Positions 8,325 through 15,539 of a stretch of 64,000 nt of DNA are shown piece after piece. The stretch covers positions 1,798,001 to 1,862,000 of the forward strand of contig CP014773.1 in assembly GCA_001596135.1 (NCBI GenBank). Reading direction: 5' to 3'. Below the pieces are notes generated by a model. That model worked only from the letters and a program-made list of their open reading frames with translations. It was not told the origin of the DNA and did not search any database. Every line of letters begins with the position of its first letter. Within the stretch, counting starts at the first letter, position 1. Both the position numbers and the translations under genes were made by a program. This DNA is from Mucilaginibacter sp. PAMC 26640. GTDB taxonomy: Bacteria > Bacteroidota > Bacteroidia > Sphingobacteriales > Sphingobacteriaceae.

Positions 8325-8587
8325 AATGGTACAACAGGGCCGGGTGAATTTTGTTGAGCTACCCAACCCTAAATCCTGTTATTAATTGACAATCAGGAAA
8401 CGGATAAGATTATTGGTTGATCTAATTTTAGGCTTTTAGCAATCATAGCCGTTCGTTAATAATTGTTAATTATACGGCATAAACTTTTACCTTTAGGGCA
8501 GGTTTGCTATTTTCGCAAATTGTTATGCGATGTGAATTAGATAGTTTATCTCAATTTTCAAATTTCACATCTCAAATCTAAAACAGT

Positions 8588-9466
8588 ATGGAAGAATTTG
8601 AAGTAAGCGAATCGGCAAAGAAAACGAAAACGATATACATATCTACCGTTTTCGGGATTGCCATGGTGCTGTTAATGATAGGGTTGCTTGGCTTAATATT
8701 AGTGAAAGCTAATAAATTATCCCGTTACGTGAAGGAAAATATTGTACTTAACATTTTTATGGACGACGCCGCACACGAAACCGATGTGCTGCAGTTTCAA
8801 AAGCAGCTGGATGCTAACATAATGGTAAAGCAAACCCAGTATGTAAGTAAAGAATTGGCTGCCCGTAACCTTCAAAAAGATTTAGGCGAAGATTTTGTGA
8901 AGTTCCTGGGTTATAACCCGCTGTCACAATCGCTGGATGTATACCTGAAAGCCGACTATGCAAACAATGCAGGGATCGATAAGTTCAAGGCAGAATTGCT
9001 GAAGAATCCCCTGGTGAAAGAAGTGAAATATCAGCAATCACTGGTAGATCAAATGAACCAGAACTTGAAATCAATCGTACTGGTGATCCTGGCCTTTGCC
9101 GGTATTTTTGTGGTGCTGTCTGTAGCATTGATCAACAATACCATCAGACTGGCTATTTATTCGCAGCGTTTTTTAATTAAATCTATGCAGCTGGTAGGCG
9201 CAACCAAAGGCTTTATCCGGAAACCATTTTTACTATACGGCATCTGGCACGGGCTGTTAGGCGGTCTGATTGCCGTACTAATTTTGATAGGAACGTTATA
9301 TTTAGCGTACCAACAGATACCGGATTTGGTAATTCTACAGGATTACACCCAATTTGGTATTGTATTTTTGGGCGTAATTGGGTTAGGGATGTTCATGTCG
9401 GCAGTGAGTACTTTCCTGGCGGTGAACAAATTCCTTCGCTTAAAAATATACGACCTGTACCGGTAG
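8588..9466 (+). CDS. ftsX: Cell-division permease-like protein FtsX
   Basis: A 292-residue protein with the FtsX plan. A cytoplasmic N-terminus is followed by membrane segment one (~22-43), a periplasmic domain (~44-165) containing QYVSKELAARNLQKDLGEDF, and three further membrane segments (~170-190, 217-240, 258-280) in the FtsX fold of the MacB-like permeases. With FtsE it forms a complex that activates peptidoglycan hydrolases at division. ftsE is not adjacent, as is usual in Bacteroidota. It heads the ftsX-DUF3098-uppP-truB-ribF order. A TATTTTCG -7-like element is present ~75 bases upstream. Confidence 0.9.
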   Translation: MEEFEVSESAKKTKTIYISTVFGIAMVLLMIGLLGLILVKANKLSRYVKENIVLNIFMDDAAHETDVLQFQKQLDANIMVKQTQYVSKELAARNLQKDLGEDFVKFLGYNPLSQSLDVYLKADYANNAGIDKFKAELLKNPLVKEVKYQQSLVDQMNQNLKSIVLVILAFAGIFVVLSVALINNTIRLAIYSQRFLIKSMQLVGATKGFIRKPFLLYGIWHGLLGGLIAVLILIGTLYLAYQQIPDLVILQDYTQFGIVFLGVIGLGMFMSAVSTFLAVNKFLRLKIYDLYR

Positions 9467-9489
9467 TAATAAATTCATTTGTAATTGCA

Positions 9490-9521
9490 AAATCGCTAAT
9501 TCACTAAATCGCTAATTCACT
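9490..9521. repeat. Two tandem 16-bp repeats
   Basis: The unit AAATCGCTAATTCACT occurs twice back to back, directly before the DUF3098 gene. Thirteen bases of it (AATTCACTAAATC) recur at 25753-25765, before parA. Confidence 0.8.
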
Positions 9522-9532
9522 CATTAAAATAT

Positions 9533-9811
9533 ATGGCATTGCAATCAAAACCGGCCGCCCCGGTTAAAACAACCACCCCATTAAAGTCACAGCCGCTAGG
9601 TACTACCACACCCGTGCAGTTTGTGTTTGGCAAAGAAAATTACCGCTGGTTAATTATCGCTATTGCCGTTGTAGCCTTCGGGTTTGTGCTGATGAGCGGA
9701 ACCACCGATATTTACAGTACTACAAAAATTGTTATAGCGCCTATAGTGGTGCTGGCAGGTTTTGGTTTAGGTTTTTACGCCATCCTTAAAAAGCCAGCCG
9801 CTAAAGCATGA
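9533..9811 (+). CDS. DUF3098 small membrane protein
   Basis: A 92-residue protein with a Pro/Thr/Lys-rich N-terminal tail (1-30), a conserved [10 protein letters not shown] block (residues 31-40) and two membrane helices (~41-57 and 66-84). This is the DUF3098 family, found in Bacteroidota next to ftsX and uppP, of unknown function. Its stop overlaps the uppP start by 4 bases (ATGA), so the two are translationally coupled. The context suggests a role in envelope or division work, but nothing in the sequence shows the activity. Confidence 0.8.
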   Translation: MALQSKPAAPVKTTTPLKSQPLGTTTPVQFVFGKENYRWLIIAIAVVAFGFVLMSGTTDIYSTTKIVIAPIVVLAGFGLGFYAILKKPAAKA

Positions 9812-10602
9812 ATTTAATACATGTAATTATCCTGGCAATAATTGAAGGCATTACCGAGTTTTTGCCGGTGTCATCAACCGGGCACATGATCATTGCCTCA
9901 TCTATAATGGGTATTGCAACAGAAGATTTTGTAAAACTCTTCACGGTGGCAATTCAACTGGGGGCCATCCTCTCTGTAGTGGTTTTGTATTACAAAAGAT
10001 TCTTACAGTCACTGGATTTTTATGCCAAGCTGATCGTCGCCTTTATACCAGCCGCAGTTTTCGGATTGCTTTTTAGTAAAAAGATAGATGCTTTATTAGA
10101 AAGCGCTTTAACGGTAGGGATTACGCTCTTCATCGGCGGTATTTTTCTTTTGTTTGTTGATAAGCTTTTTAATGAAGGACAGGTTAAAGAAGAAAAGAAA
10201 GTTGATTACTTAACTGCTTTGAAAATTGGTTTTTTCCAATGCCTGGCAATGATTCCGGGAGTTTCGCGTTCTGCTGCAACCATCGTTGGTGGTATGTCGC
10301 AAAAGCTTACCCGCAAAGCAGCTGCCGAATTTTCGTTCTTTTTAGCTGTACCAACCATGTTTGCCGCTACCGCGAAAAAACTTTTAGACTTTTATAAAGA
10401 GGGCCACACCATCACCAGTCAGCAATGGCAGTTTTTGGCAGTTGGGAACGTCGTGGCGTTCATAGTAGCTATGCTGGCTATTAAAACCTTTATTACCTTT
10501 TTAGAAAAGCGGGGCTTCCAGTTATTTGGCTGGTACCGTATTTTAGTAGGTGGGGTGATCATTATCCTATATTTGAGCGGACATAACCTTCAGGTGCTTT
10601 AA
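9808..10602 (+). CDS. uppP: Undecaprenyl-diphosphatase UppP (BacA)
   Basis: An inner-membrane phosphatase that recycles undecaprenyl pyrophosphate to the monophosphate carrier used for peptidoglycan and surface-glycan synthesis; it also gives bacitracin tolerance. The two catalytic motifs are clear: [14 protein letters not shown] at 13-26 and PGVSRSAAT at about 150-158. The 264-residue length and about eight hydrophobic segments match the family. It overlaps DUF3098 by 4 bases and ends in a strong terminator, so the ftsX-DUF3098-uppP unit probably ends here. Confidence 0.96.
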   Translation: MNLIHVIILAIIEGITEFLPVSSTGHMIIASSIMGIATEDFVKLFTVAIQLGAILSVVVLYYKRFLQSLDFYAKLIVAFIPAAVFGLLFSKKIDALLESALTVGITLFIGGIFLLFVDKLFNEGQVKEEKKVDYLTALKIGFFQCLAMIPGVSRSAATIVGGMSQKLTRKAAAEFSFFLAVPTMFAATAKKLLDFYKEGHTITSQQWQFLAVGNVVAFIVAMLAIKTFITFLEKRGFQLFGWYRILVGGVIIILYLSGHNLQVL

Positions 10603-10623
10603 CAGCCTTGAACAACATATTAA

Positions 10624-10655
10624 ACAGCGGCAAAGTAGAATTGCCGCTGTTTTTG
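10624..10655 (+). terminator. Rho-independent terminator after uppP
   Basis: Stem ACAGCGGCAA / TTGCCGCTGT (10 bp), 7-base loop, followed by TTTTG and more T's. Confidence 0.85.
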
Positions 10656-10705
10656 TTTGCAGCCGCTTCCAGCGTACTCCGCTAAATTCCCGGCTATAAA
10701 AATCT

Positions 10706-10713
10706 TACCTTTG
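10706..10713 (+). promoter_or_regulatory. -7 promoter element of truB
   Basis: TACCTTTG matches TAnnTTTG. It lies after the uppP terminator and 17 bases before the truB TTG start. Confidence 0.5.
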
Positions 10714-10730
10714 CCGCTTAAATTTTAGTT

Positions 10731-11468
10731 TTGAGCAAGCACTTTACCAACATACAGGAATTTGCAGATGGCCAGCTGTTACTGGTTAACAAGCCCTACA
10801 AGTGGACCAGCTTTGATGTGGTGGGCAAAATTCGCAACGCATTTAAGCCGCTAAAACTGAAGGTTGGCCACGCAGGTACGCTGGATCCTTTAGCTACCGG
10901 TTTGCTCATCATCTGCACCGGTAAAATGACCAAGCAGATCGATACCTTCCAGGCAGAGGAAAAAGAATATACCGGCACCATGGTACTGGGTGCAACAACG
11001 CCCACTTATGATCTGGAAAGTGAGCCGGAAAATATTCTGGATGTCGGCCATTTAAGTGGTGAGGAAATTAAAGCGGCTTGTGCCACGTTCACTGGCGACA
11101 TACAACAATACCCCCCTGCCCATTCGGCCATAAAAATTGACGGCGAACGCCTTTACGAAAAAGCCCGCCGGGGCGAAGAAGTAGAGCTCCGCTTAAGAAA
11201 TGTCACCATCTCTGAATTTGAGATTACCCGGATAGAACTGCCCGAAGTTGATTTCCGGGTGGTATGCAGTAAAGGCACTTATATCCGGTCGTTAGTAAAC
11301 GATTTTGGCGCGGCGCTAAAAGCGGGCGCATACTTGTCCAGGCTCCGCCGTACCCGCAGTGGCAACTATCGGATTGAGGATGCCCACGAAGTGATGGAAT
11401 TAGTGACTACCATTAGGGAGCTGAAATCTGTCGGCCCGGCAGGTGAGGTATCTATAATTGGTGAGTAA
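10731..11468 (+). CDS. truB: tRNA pseudouridine(55) synthase TruB
   Basis: Makes pseudouridine 55 in the T-loop of tRNAs. The catalytic motif GHAGTLDPLATGLL is at 46-59 with Asp52. KPYKWTSFDVV at 21-31 and the later CSKGTYIRSLVNDFG block are also diagnostic. 245 residues. The start is TTG (10731), giving the usual short N-terminal arm; no ATG exists in a sensible place. It is followed after 56 bases by ribF, a neighbour pair common in bacteria. Confidence 0.95.
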   Translation: MSKHFTNIQEFADGQLLLVNKPYKWTSFDVVGKIRNAFKPLKLKVGHAGTLDPLATGLLIICTGKMTKQIDTFQAEEKEYTGTMVLGATTPTYDLESEPENILDVGHLSGEEIKAACATFTGDIQQYPPAHSAIKIDGERLYEKARRGEEVELRLRNVTISEFEITRIELPEVDFRVVCSKGTYIRSLVNDFGAALKAGAYLSRLRRTRSGNYRIEDAHEVMELVTTIRELKSVGPAGEVSIIGE

Positions 11469-11505
11469 AAAAATGAAAAGCATTCTGCATTCTGCTATCT
11501 CCTTT

Positions 11506-11513
11506 TAACTTTG
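11506..11513 (+). promoter_or_regulatory. -7 promoter element of ribF
   Basis: TAACTTTG matches TAnnTTTG and ends 11 bases before the ATG at 11525. It overlaps the alternative GTG at 11513, which would lie upstream of the transcript start; hence ATG 11525 was chosen. Confidence 0.5.
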
Positions 11514-11524
11514 TGAACACTACT

Positions 11525-12475
11525 ATGAAGATATATAGTCACATAGACGAATTTGCGCCGGTAAGCAATGCCGTGGTTACCATCGGCACCTTTGATGGGG
11601 TCCATATTGGGCATCGTAAAATTATCGCACGCCTCAAAGAATTGGCCGTGGCTACCGGTGGCGAAACGGTTATTCTTACCTTTTTTCCGCATCCGCGGAT
11701 GATTTTGCATCCCGAAGACGAGAACATTAAGCTGATCACTACGATAAATGAAAAGGCAGAATTGCTGGAGCAGCTAGGCATAGATCATCTGATCATCACC
11801 CCGTTTTCCCGCGATTTCAGTAACCAATCCGCAGAGGACTATATCCGCGATGTACTGGTGAACAAGATTGGCACCAAAACTATTGTGATCGGGTACGATC
11901 ATCGTTTCGGTAAGGACAGGCAGGGCGGGTTGAACGATCTGCTTCATCTGGCGCCGCGATATAATTTTGACGTATTGGAGATTCCCGAGCAAGACATTAA
12001 TGATGTTGCCATCAGTTCTACCCGCATTCGCGCCGCTTTGCTTGACGGAAATATTTATATAGCCAATGAGTGTTTAGGCTATCCGTTTTTCATCACCGGT
12101 AAGGTAATCCGGGGCGACCAGATAGGCCGGACACTCGGCTACCCAACGGCCAACCTGATGCTGGAAGAGCATTATAAATTGATCCCTTCGGATGGGATTT
12201 ATGCGGTAAGGGTAAAGGTTGAAGGCCTGGAGTATAACGGCATGGCCTATATCGGTCACCGGCCCACGGTAAATGGCATGACGCGTAACATTGAGGTAAA
12301 TATTTTTGATTTCAATAGCGACATCTATAACCAACAATTACGGATGGAATTCCTTCATTTTGTTCGCGAAGATATTCGTTTTTCATCGTTGGATGAGTTG
12401 GTTGTTCAACTAGGAAAGGATAAGAACGATGTGCAATTGCTGCTGGCTTTAGATGATCCGCAATTGAACACCTAG
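11525..12475 (+). CDS. ribF: Bifunctional riboflavin kinase / FAD synthetase
   Basis: Makes FMN from riboflavin and then FAD. The N-terminal nucleotidyltransferase domain shows GTFDGVHIGH at 21-30 and later YDHRFGKDRQG and the ISSTRIR block. The C-terminal kinase domain begins after about 185 and contains GRTLGYPTANL near 200 and DGIYAVRV. About 316 residues, a normal length. The product acts in the cytoplasm. It follows truB in the same direction; a separate -7 element suggests at least partly independent transcription. Confidence 0.95.
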   Translation: MKIYSHIDEFAPVSNAVVTIGTFDGVHIGHRKIIARLKELAVATGGETVILTFFPHPRMILHPEDENIKLITTINEKAELLEQLGIDHLIITPFSRDFSNQSAEDYIRDVLVNKIGTKTIVIGYDHRFGKDRQGGLNDLLHLAPRYNFDVLEIPEQDINDVAISSTRIRAALLDGNIYIANECLGYPFFITGKVIRGDQIGRTLGYPTANLMLEEHYKLIPSDGIYAVRVKVEGLEYNGMAYIGHRPTVNGMTRNIEVNIFDFNSDIYNQQLRMEFLHFVREDIRFSSLDELVVQLGKDKNDVQLLLALDDPQLNT

Positions 12476-12596
12476 TGACCTTTTTCCGGGTGGGTAACGC
12501 ATGTTTAACGCGTAGTCAAATTCATGCGTGTTAATTAAAATTAAATAGCGAAATTCGGTTTGGCTCAATTCCTACAATTGGCTGCATCTGTAACCT

Positions 12597-13646
12597 ATGG
12601 CTAAACTAAACGTGGATCGGCAGGAAAGCGAATTTCTAAATAATACCATCGCTCACTGGGAGAAAAACAACCTGCTCGACTCCGGGCAGGCCGAAAAGCT
12701 ACGCACCAGCTATGAGGTAAAAGGTTTCGACTGGATGCGGCTGGCCAAGTATTCATTTTGGGTTGCGCTTATTTGCGGGGCGGTAGCCGTTGGCTCTTTA
12801 ATTGTTGATGACGCCGTGATCAACTGGATCAAAAAACTTTATGATACCCCCGATATCGTCATCAGCATAATCTCTGCAGCCATGGCGGTAGGTTTATTTT
12901 ACCTTGGCCGCAAAGCAGAGAAACGCTATCCCGAAAAAGTTTTCAGCAACGAGGCGGTGAGCTTTACCGGCGTGCTATCTACGGCATGTTCTATTGCTTA
13001 CCTGGGTAAAACTTTTGATAACGGCTCAGGGCATTATTCGTTACTCTTCCTTATATCAGTTTTCGTTTACGGGTTTTTAGCCTGGAAAATGGGCTCCCGG
13101 CTCATTTGGCTGTTTGCGCTGGTATCGCTGGGCAGCTGGTTCGGTACCGAAACGGGTTACCAGACCAATTGGGCGCTTTACTTTTTCGGAATGAATTATC
13201 CGCTGCGCTTTGTATTGTTCGGTTTATTGCTGGTGGGTGCCTGTTTCCTGCTCAAAAACAAAAAGTGGTTCGGCTATTTTTGGGAGCTTACCTATGTAGT
13301 GGGGATGCTGTACCTGTTCATGTCGCTTTGGCTCTTGAGTATCTTTGGTAATTACGGCAGCCTGGATGCCTGGTGGCATATCACGCAGATTAGTTTATTT
13401 TACTGGGGCATCATATCTGCTTTGGTTGCAGTCGGTTTCCTGCTTTATGGCTTAAAATACAACGATACCATTGCCCGCGAGTTCGGCGTTACTTTTTTAA
13501 TTATTTTCCTGTATACCAAATACTTCGAATATCTGTGGGATCATACCAATAAAACGCTTTTTTTCGGGATTTTGGGTTTATCTTTCTGGCTGATAGGGCG
13601 CAAGGCAGAAAAGATCTGGAATATTAGAAGCCCCCCAACCCCCTGA
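12597..13646 (+). CDS. Polytopic membrane protein, DUF2157-like
   Basis: A 349-residue protein with a short soluble N-terminal helix region (QESEFLNNTIAHWEKNNLLD, residues 9-28) and about nine to ten membrane segments from residue 50 onward, separated by short loops. The N-terminal pattern plus multi-helix body resembles DUF2157-type proteins; function unknown. The last residues SPPTP and the stop codon come from a REP-like element (13628-13656), so the ancestral C-terminus has been replaced or extended. Convergent with the LysE-family gene. Confidence 0.7.
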   Translation: MAKLNVDRQESEFLNNTIAHWEKNNLLDSGQAEKLRTSYEVKGFDWMRLAKYSFWVALICGAVAVGSLIVDDAVINWIKKLYDTPDIVISIISAAMAVGLFYLGRKAEKRYPEKVFSNEAVSFTGVLSTACSIAYLGKTFDNGSGHYSLLFLISVFVYGFLAWKMGSRLIWLFALVSLGSWFGTETGYQTNWALYFFGMNYPLRFVLFGLLLVGACFLLKNKKWFGYFWELTYVVGMLYLFMSLWLLSIFGNYGSLDAWWHITQISLFYWGIISALVAVGFLLYGLKYNDTIAREFGVTFLIIFLYTKYFEYLWDHTNKTLFFGILGLSFWLIGRKAEKIWNIRSPPTP

Positions 13647-13772
13647 AAGGGGAGCTTTTGATAGGCAACTCTATTACTAAGCTAGCGATTCTGTTAGTTT
13701 AGTACCTAACAGGTTTATCTACCATACAAAGGCAGATGAAAAAGTTCCCCTTCAGGGGGTTAGGGAGCTCTT
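13628..13772. repeat. Paired REP-like elements (REPIN-like) between convergent genes
   Basis: The left arm (13628-13656) contains CCAACCCCCTGAAAGGGGAG. The right arm (13741-13772) is its inverted counterpart with CCCCTTCAGGGGGTTAGGGA. About 85 bases of unrelated AT-richer DNA lie between. Each arm provides the stop codon of the gene entering it: SPPTP-stop from the left and SSLTP-stop from the right. Confidence 0.85.
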
Positions 13773-14387
13773 AAAAAATACCAGATAGATCTGCTTAAAA
13801 ATATGGTAAGCTGCAAAGCCAAAGAAAAGGATGGCGATAGCGGTATCGATAACCCTGGTGCTGAGCGCAAATCGCTTTTGAAGAAATTTTGCAAACCTGG
13901 CATAAAGGAATAAGGCAATGAAAGCACCTGCCGCCGAGCCTATGCTGAAAAAAATAAGATCTACAGGTCCGTCATCTATCCATTCATGCGTTATCAGATA
14001 AGTGCCCGTGATCATCCAGAAAGGGATTTGCATCGGGTTAAGAAAACCCAGAAGGATTCCATATTTAATGCTGGCATGTTCGGAATAAGTGGTTTTTGGA
14101 GGCTTATTGCGGTTCATCCAGGTTACGGTGCCCAAAACGCCGAAAAGCACTACCATTACCCAATCGATCACCGTATCCAGCTTCACCTGGGCAGACAGCC
14201 ACTTGGCTCCCAGCATTACCACAAACGTAAAGAAAAACTCCACGCAGGAAAATGCGATGATAAACTGCAGGGCCTGTTTTATCCCCCGGTTTATGGTGAT
14301 CTGTACCAGTGTAAGGTTGATATTGCCCGGAGGTATATAGCCAATAAAGTTGGCGATAACTCCGGCAAGTAGGGTTAGGAATATCAT
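13752..14387 (-). CDS. LysE-family translocator
   Basis: A 211-residue membrane protein with six hydrophobic segments. The N-terminus FIGYIPPGNINLTLVQ carries the conserved Pro-Gly-Asn of LysE/RhtB exporters, and GFLNPMQIPFW near 117-127 matches the second conserved NP block. It should export an amino acid or related small molecule by proton exchange; the substrate is unknown. The final SSLTP and the stop are encoded by the REP-like arm at 13741-13772. Confidence 0.8.
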   Translation of the reverse strand: MIFLTLLAGVIANFIGYIPPGNINLTLVQITINRGIKQALQFIIAFSCVEFFFTFVVMLGAKWLSAQVKLDTVIDWVMVVLFGVLGTVTWMNRNKPPKTTYSEHASIKYGILLGFLNPMQIPFWMITGTYLITHEWIDDGPVDLIFFSIGSAAGAFIALFLYARFAKFLQKRFALSTRVIDTAIAILFFGFAAYHIFKQIYLVFFKSSLTP

Positions 14388-14534
14388 TGCGATAAAGATA
14401 ATACTTTAATGATCAATTAAGATTAAGTCTAAAAAAGTAGCAGGAGTATCATTTGATAACCGTAAGATTTACGATTGCACGCTTTAACCCCATAATTCGC
14501 ATATTTGCAAATCTGTAATCTGCACAGCCAAAAC

Positions 14535-15458
14535 ATGTCTAAAAGAATAATATCACTGCTTCCCGCCGCTACCGAAATAGTTTGTGCCTTAGGTTTAGAA
14601 GAAAGCCTGGTGGGCCGCTCGCATGAGTGTGATTACCCAGAATCGGTAAAAGTACTGCCGGTATGTTCCGAAGCGAATTTTCCGGATGGGATGAGCAGTG
14701 CCGATATTGACATTAAAGTAAAAGAGATCCTGGCAAATGCTTTATCGGTATATACCGTAAAGCGTGAGCTGATCAAAACATTAGATCCCGATGTGGTAAT
14801 CACCCAGGCGCAGTGCGAAGTTTGCGCCGTATCACTGCAGGAGGTGGAAGCCGCGCTTGAAGATTACCTGGATAAATCGGCTGCTGTTATTTCACTACAG
14901 CCAAACAGCCTGACGGAAATTTACGAGAACATAGCAACCGTAGCTAAAGCGATTGATGCTACCCCTGCGGGTGAGCAATTGATTGAAGATCTGGAAGAAA
15001 GGGTAGATATCATTCGCCATAAGCTCAAATTTATTGAGGATAAACCAAAAGTTGCGTGTATAGAGTGGCTGGAGCCGATGATGCTTTCCGGGAATTGGGT
15101 GCCCGAGCTGGTCAGCATAGCTGGCGGCGTATCCATCCTTACACAAGCAGGTTCGCATTCGCCATATGTCAATTGGGAGGAGATCCGGCTGGAGAACCCG
15201 GATATTATAATTCTGATGCCTTGCGGCTTTCCGATAGAACGCACCATGCGCGAGATTGATCTGCTTTTGCAATTGCCAGGTTTCAGCGAGTTAAAAGCCG
15301 TAAAGAATAACCGTGTTTACATTGCCGACGGTAGCCAATACTTTAACCGCCCCGGCCCTAGAATTGTAGACTCCATTGAGATCCTGGCCGAGATCATCAA
15401 TCCAAAGCAATTTATATTTGGTTACGAAGGGGAGGGGTGGATCAAGTTTGCACTTTAA
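14535..15458 (+). CDS. Cobalamin-binding protein, BtuF-like (TroA fold)
   Basis: A 307-residue protein of the periplasmic-binding-protein class III fold. It starts SKRIISLLPAATEIVCALGL, the signature opening of B12/haem-type binding proteins, with HECDYP, the TQAQCEVCAVS block and a C-terminal half containing GGVSILTQAGSHSPYV and IADGSQYFNRPGPRI. No signal peptide is visible, a feature of the unlinked cobalamin-binding homologues in this phylum. An upstream TTG frame to 14505 overlaps promoter-like sequence and was rejected. No transporter genes adjoin it, so cobalamin is inferred from the family. Confidence 0.75.
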   Translation: MSKRIISLLPAATEIVCALGLEESLVGRSHECDYPESVKVLPVCSEANFPDGMSSADIDIKVKEILANALSVYTVKRELIKTLDPDVVITQAQCEVCAVSLQEVEAALEDYLDKSAAVISLQPNSLTEIYENIATVAKAIDATPAGEQLIEDLEERVDIIRHKLKFIEDKPKVACIEWLEPMMLSGNWVPELVSIAGGVSILTQAGSHSPYVNWEEIRLENPDIIILMPCGFPIERTMREIDLLLQLPGFSELKAVKNNRVYIADGSQYFNRPGPRIVDSIEILAEIINPKQFIFGYEGEGWIKFAL

Positions 15459-15539
15459 CGACTATTTTAAAAAGTGAGCTCCACATTTTAAAGCGATAAA
15501 TAATTATATTTACGGTTCTCAACCTGAAAATAATTTTTT

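Noticed and set aside
12499-12532. Terminator after ribF
   Set aside because: A 7-base ACGCATG/CATGCGT pairing exists but the loop is long and there is no T-tract.
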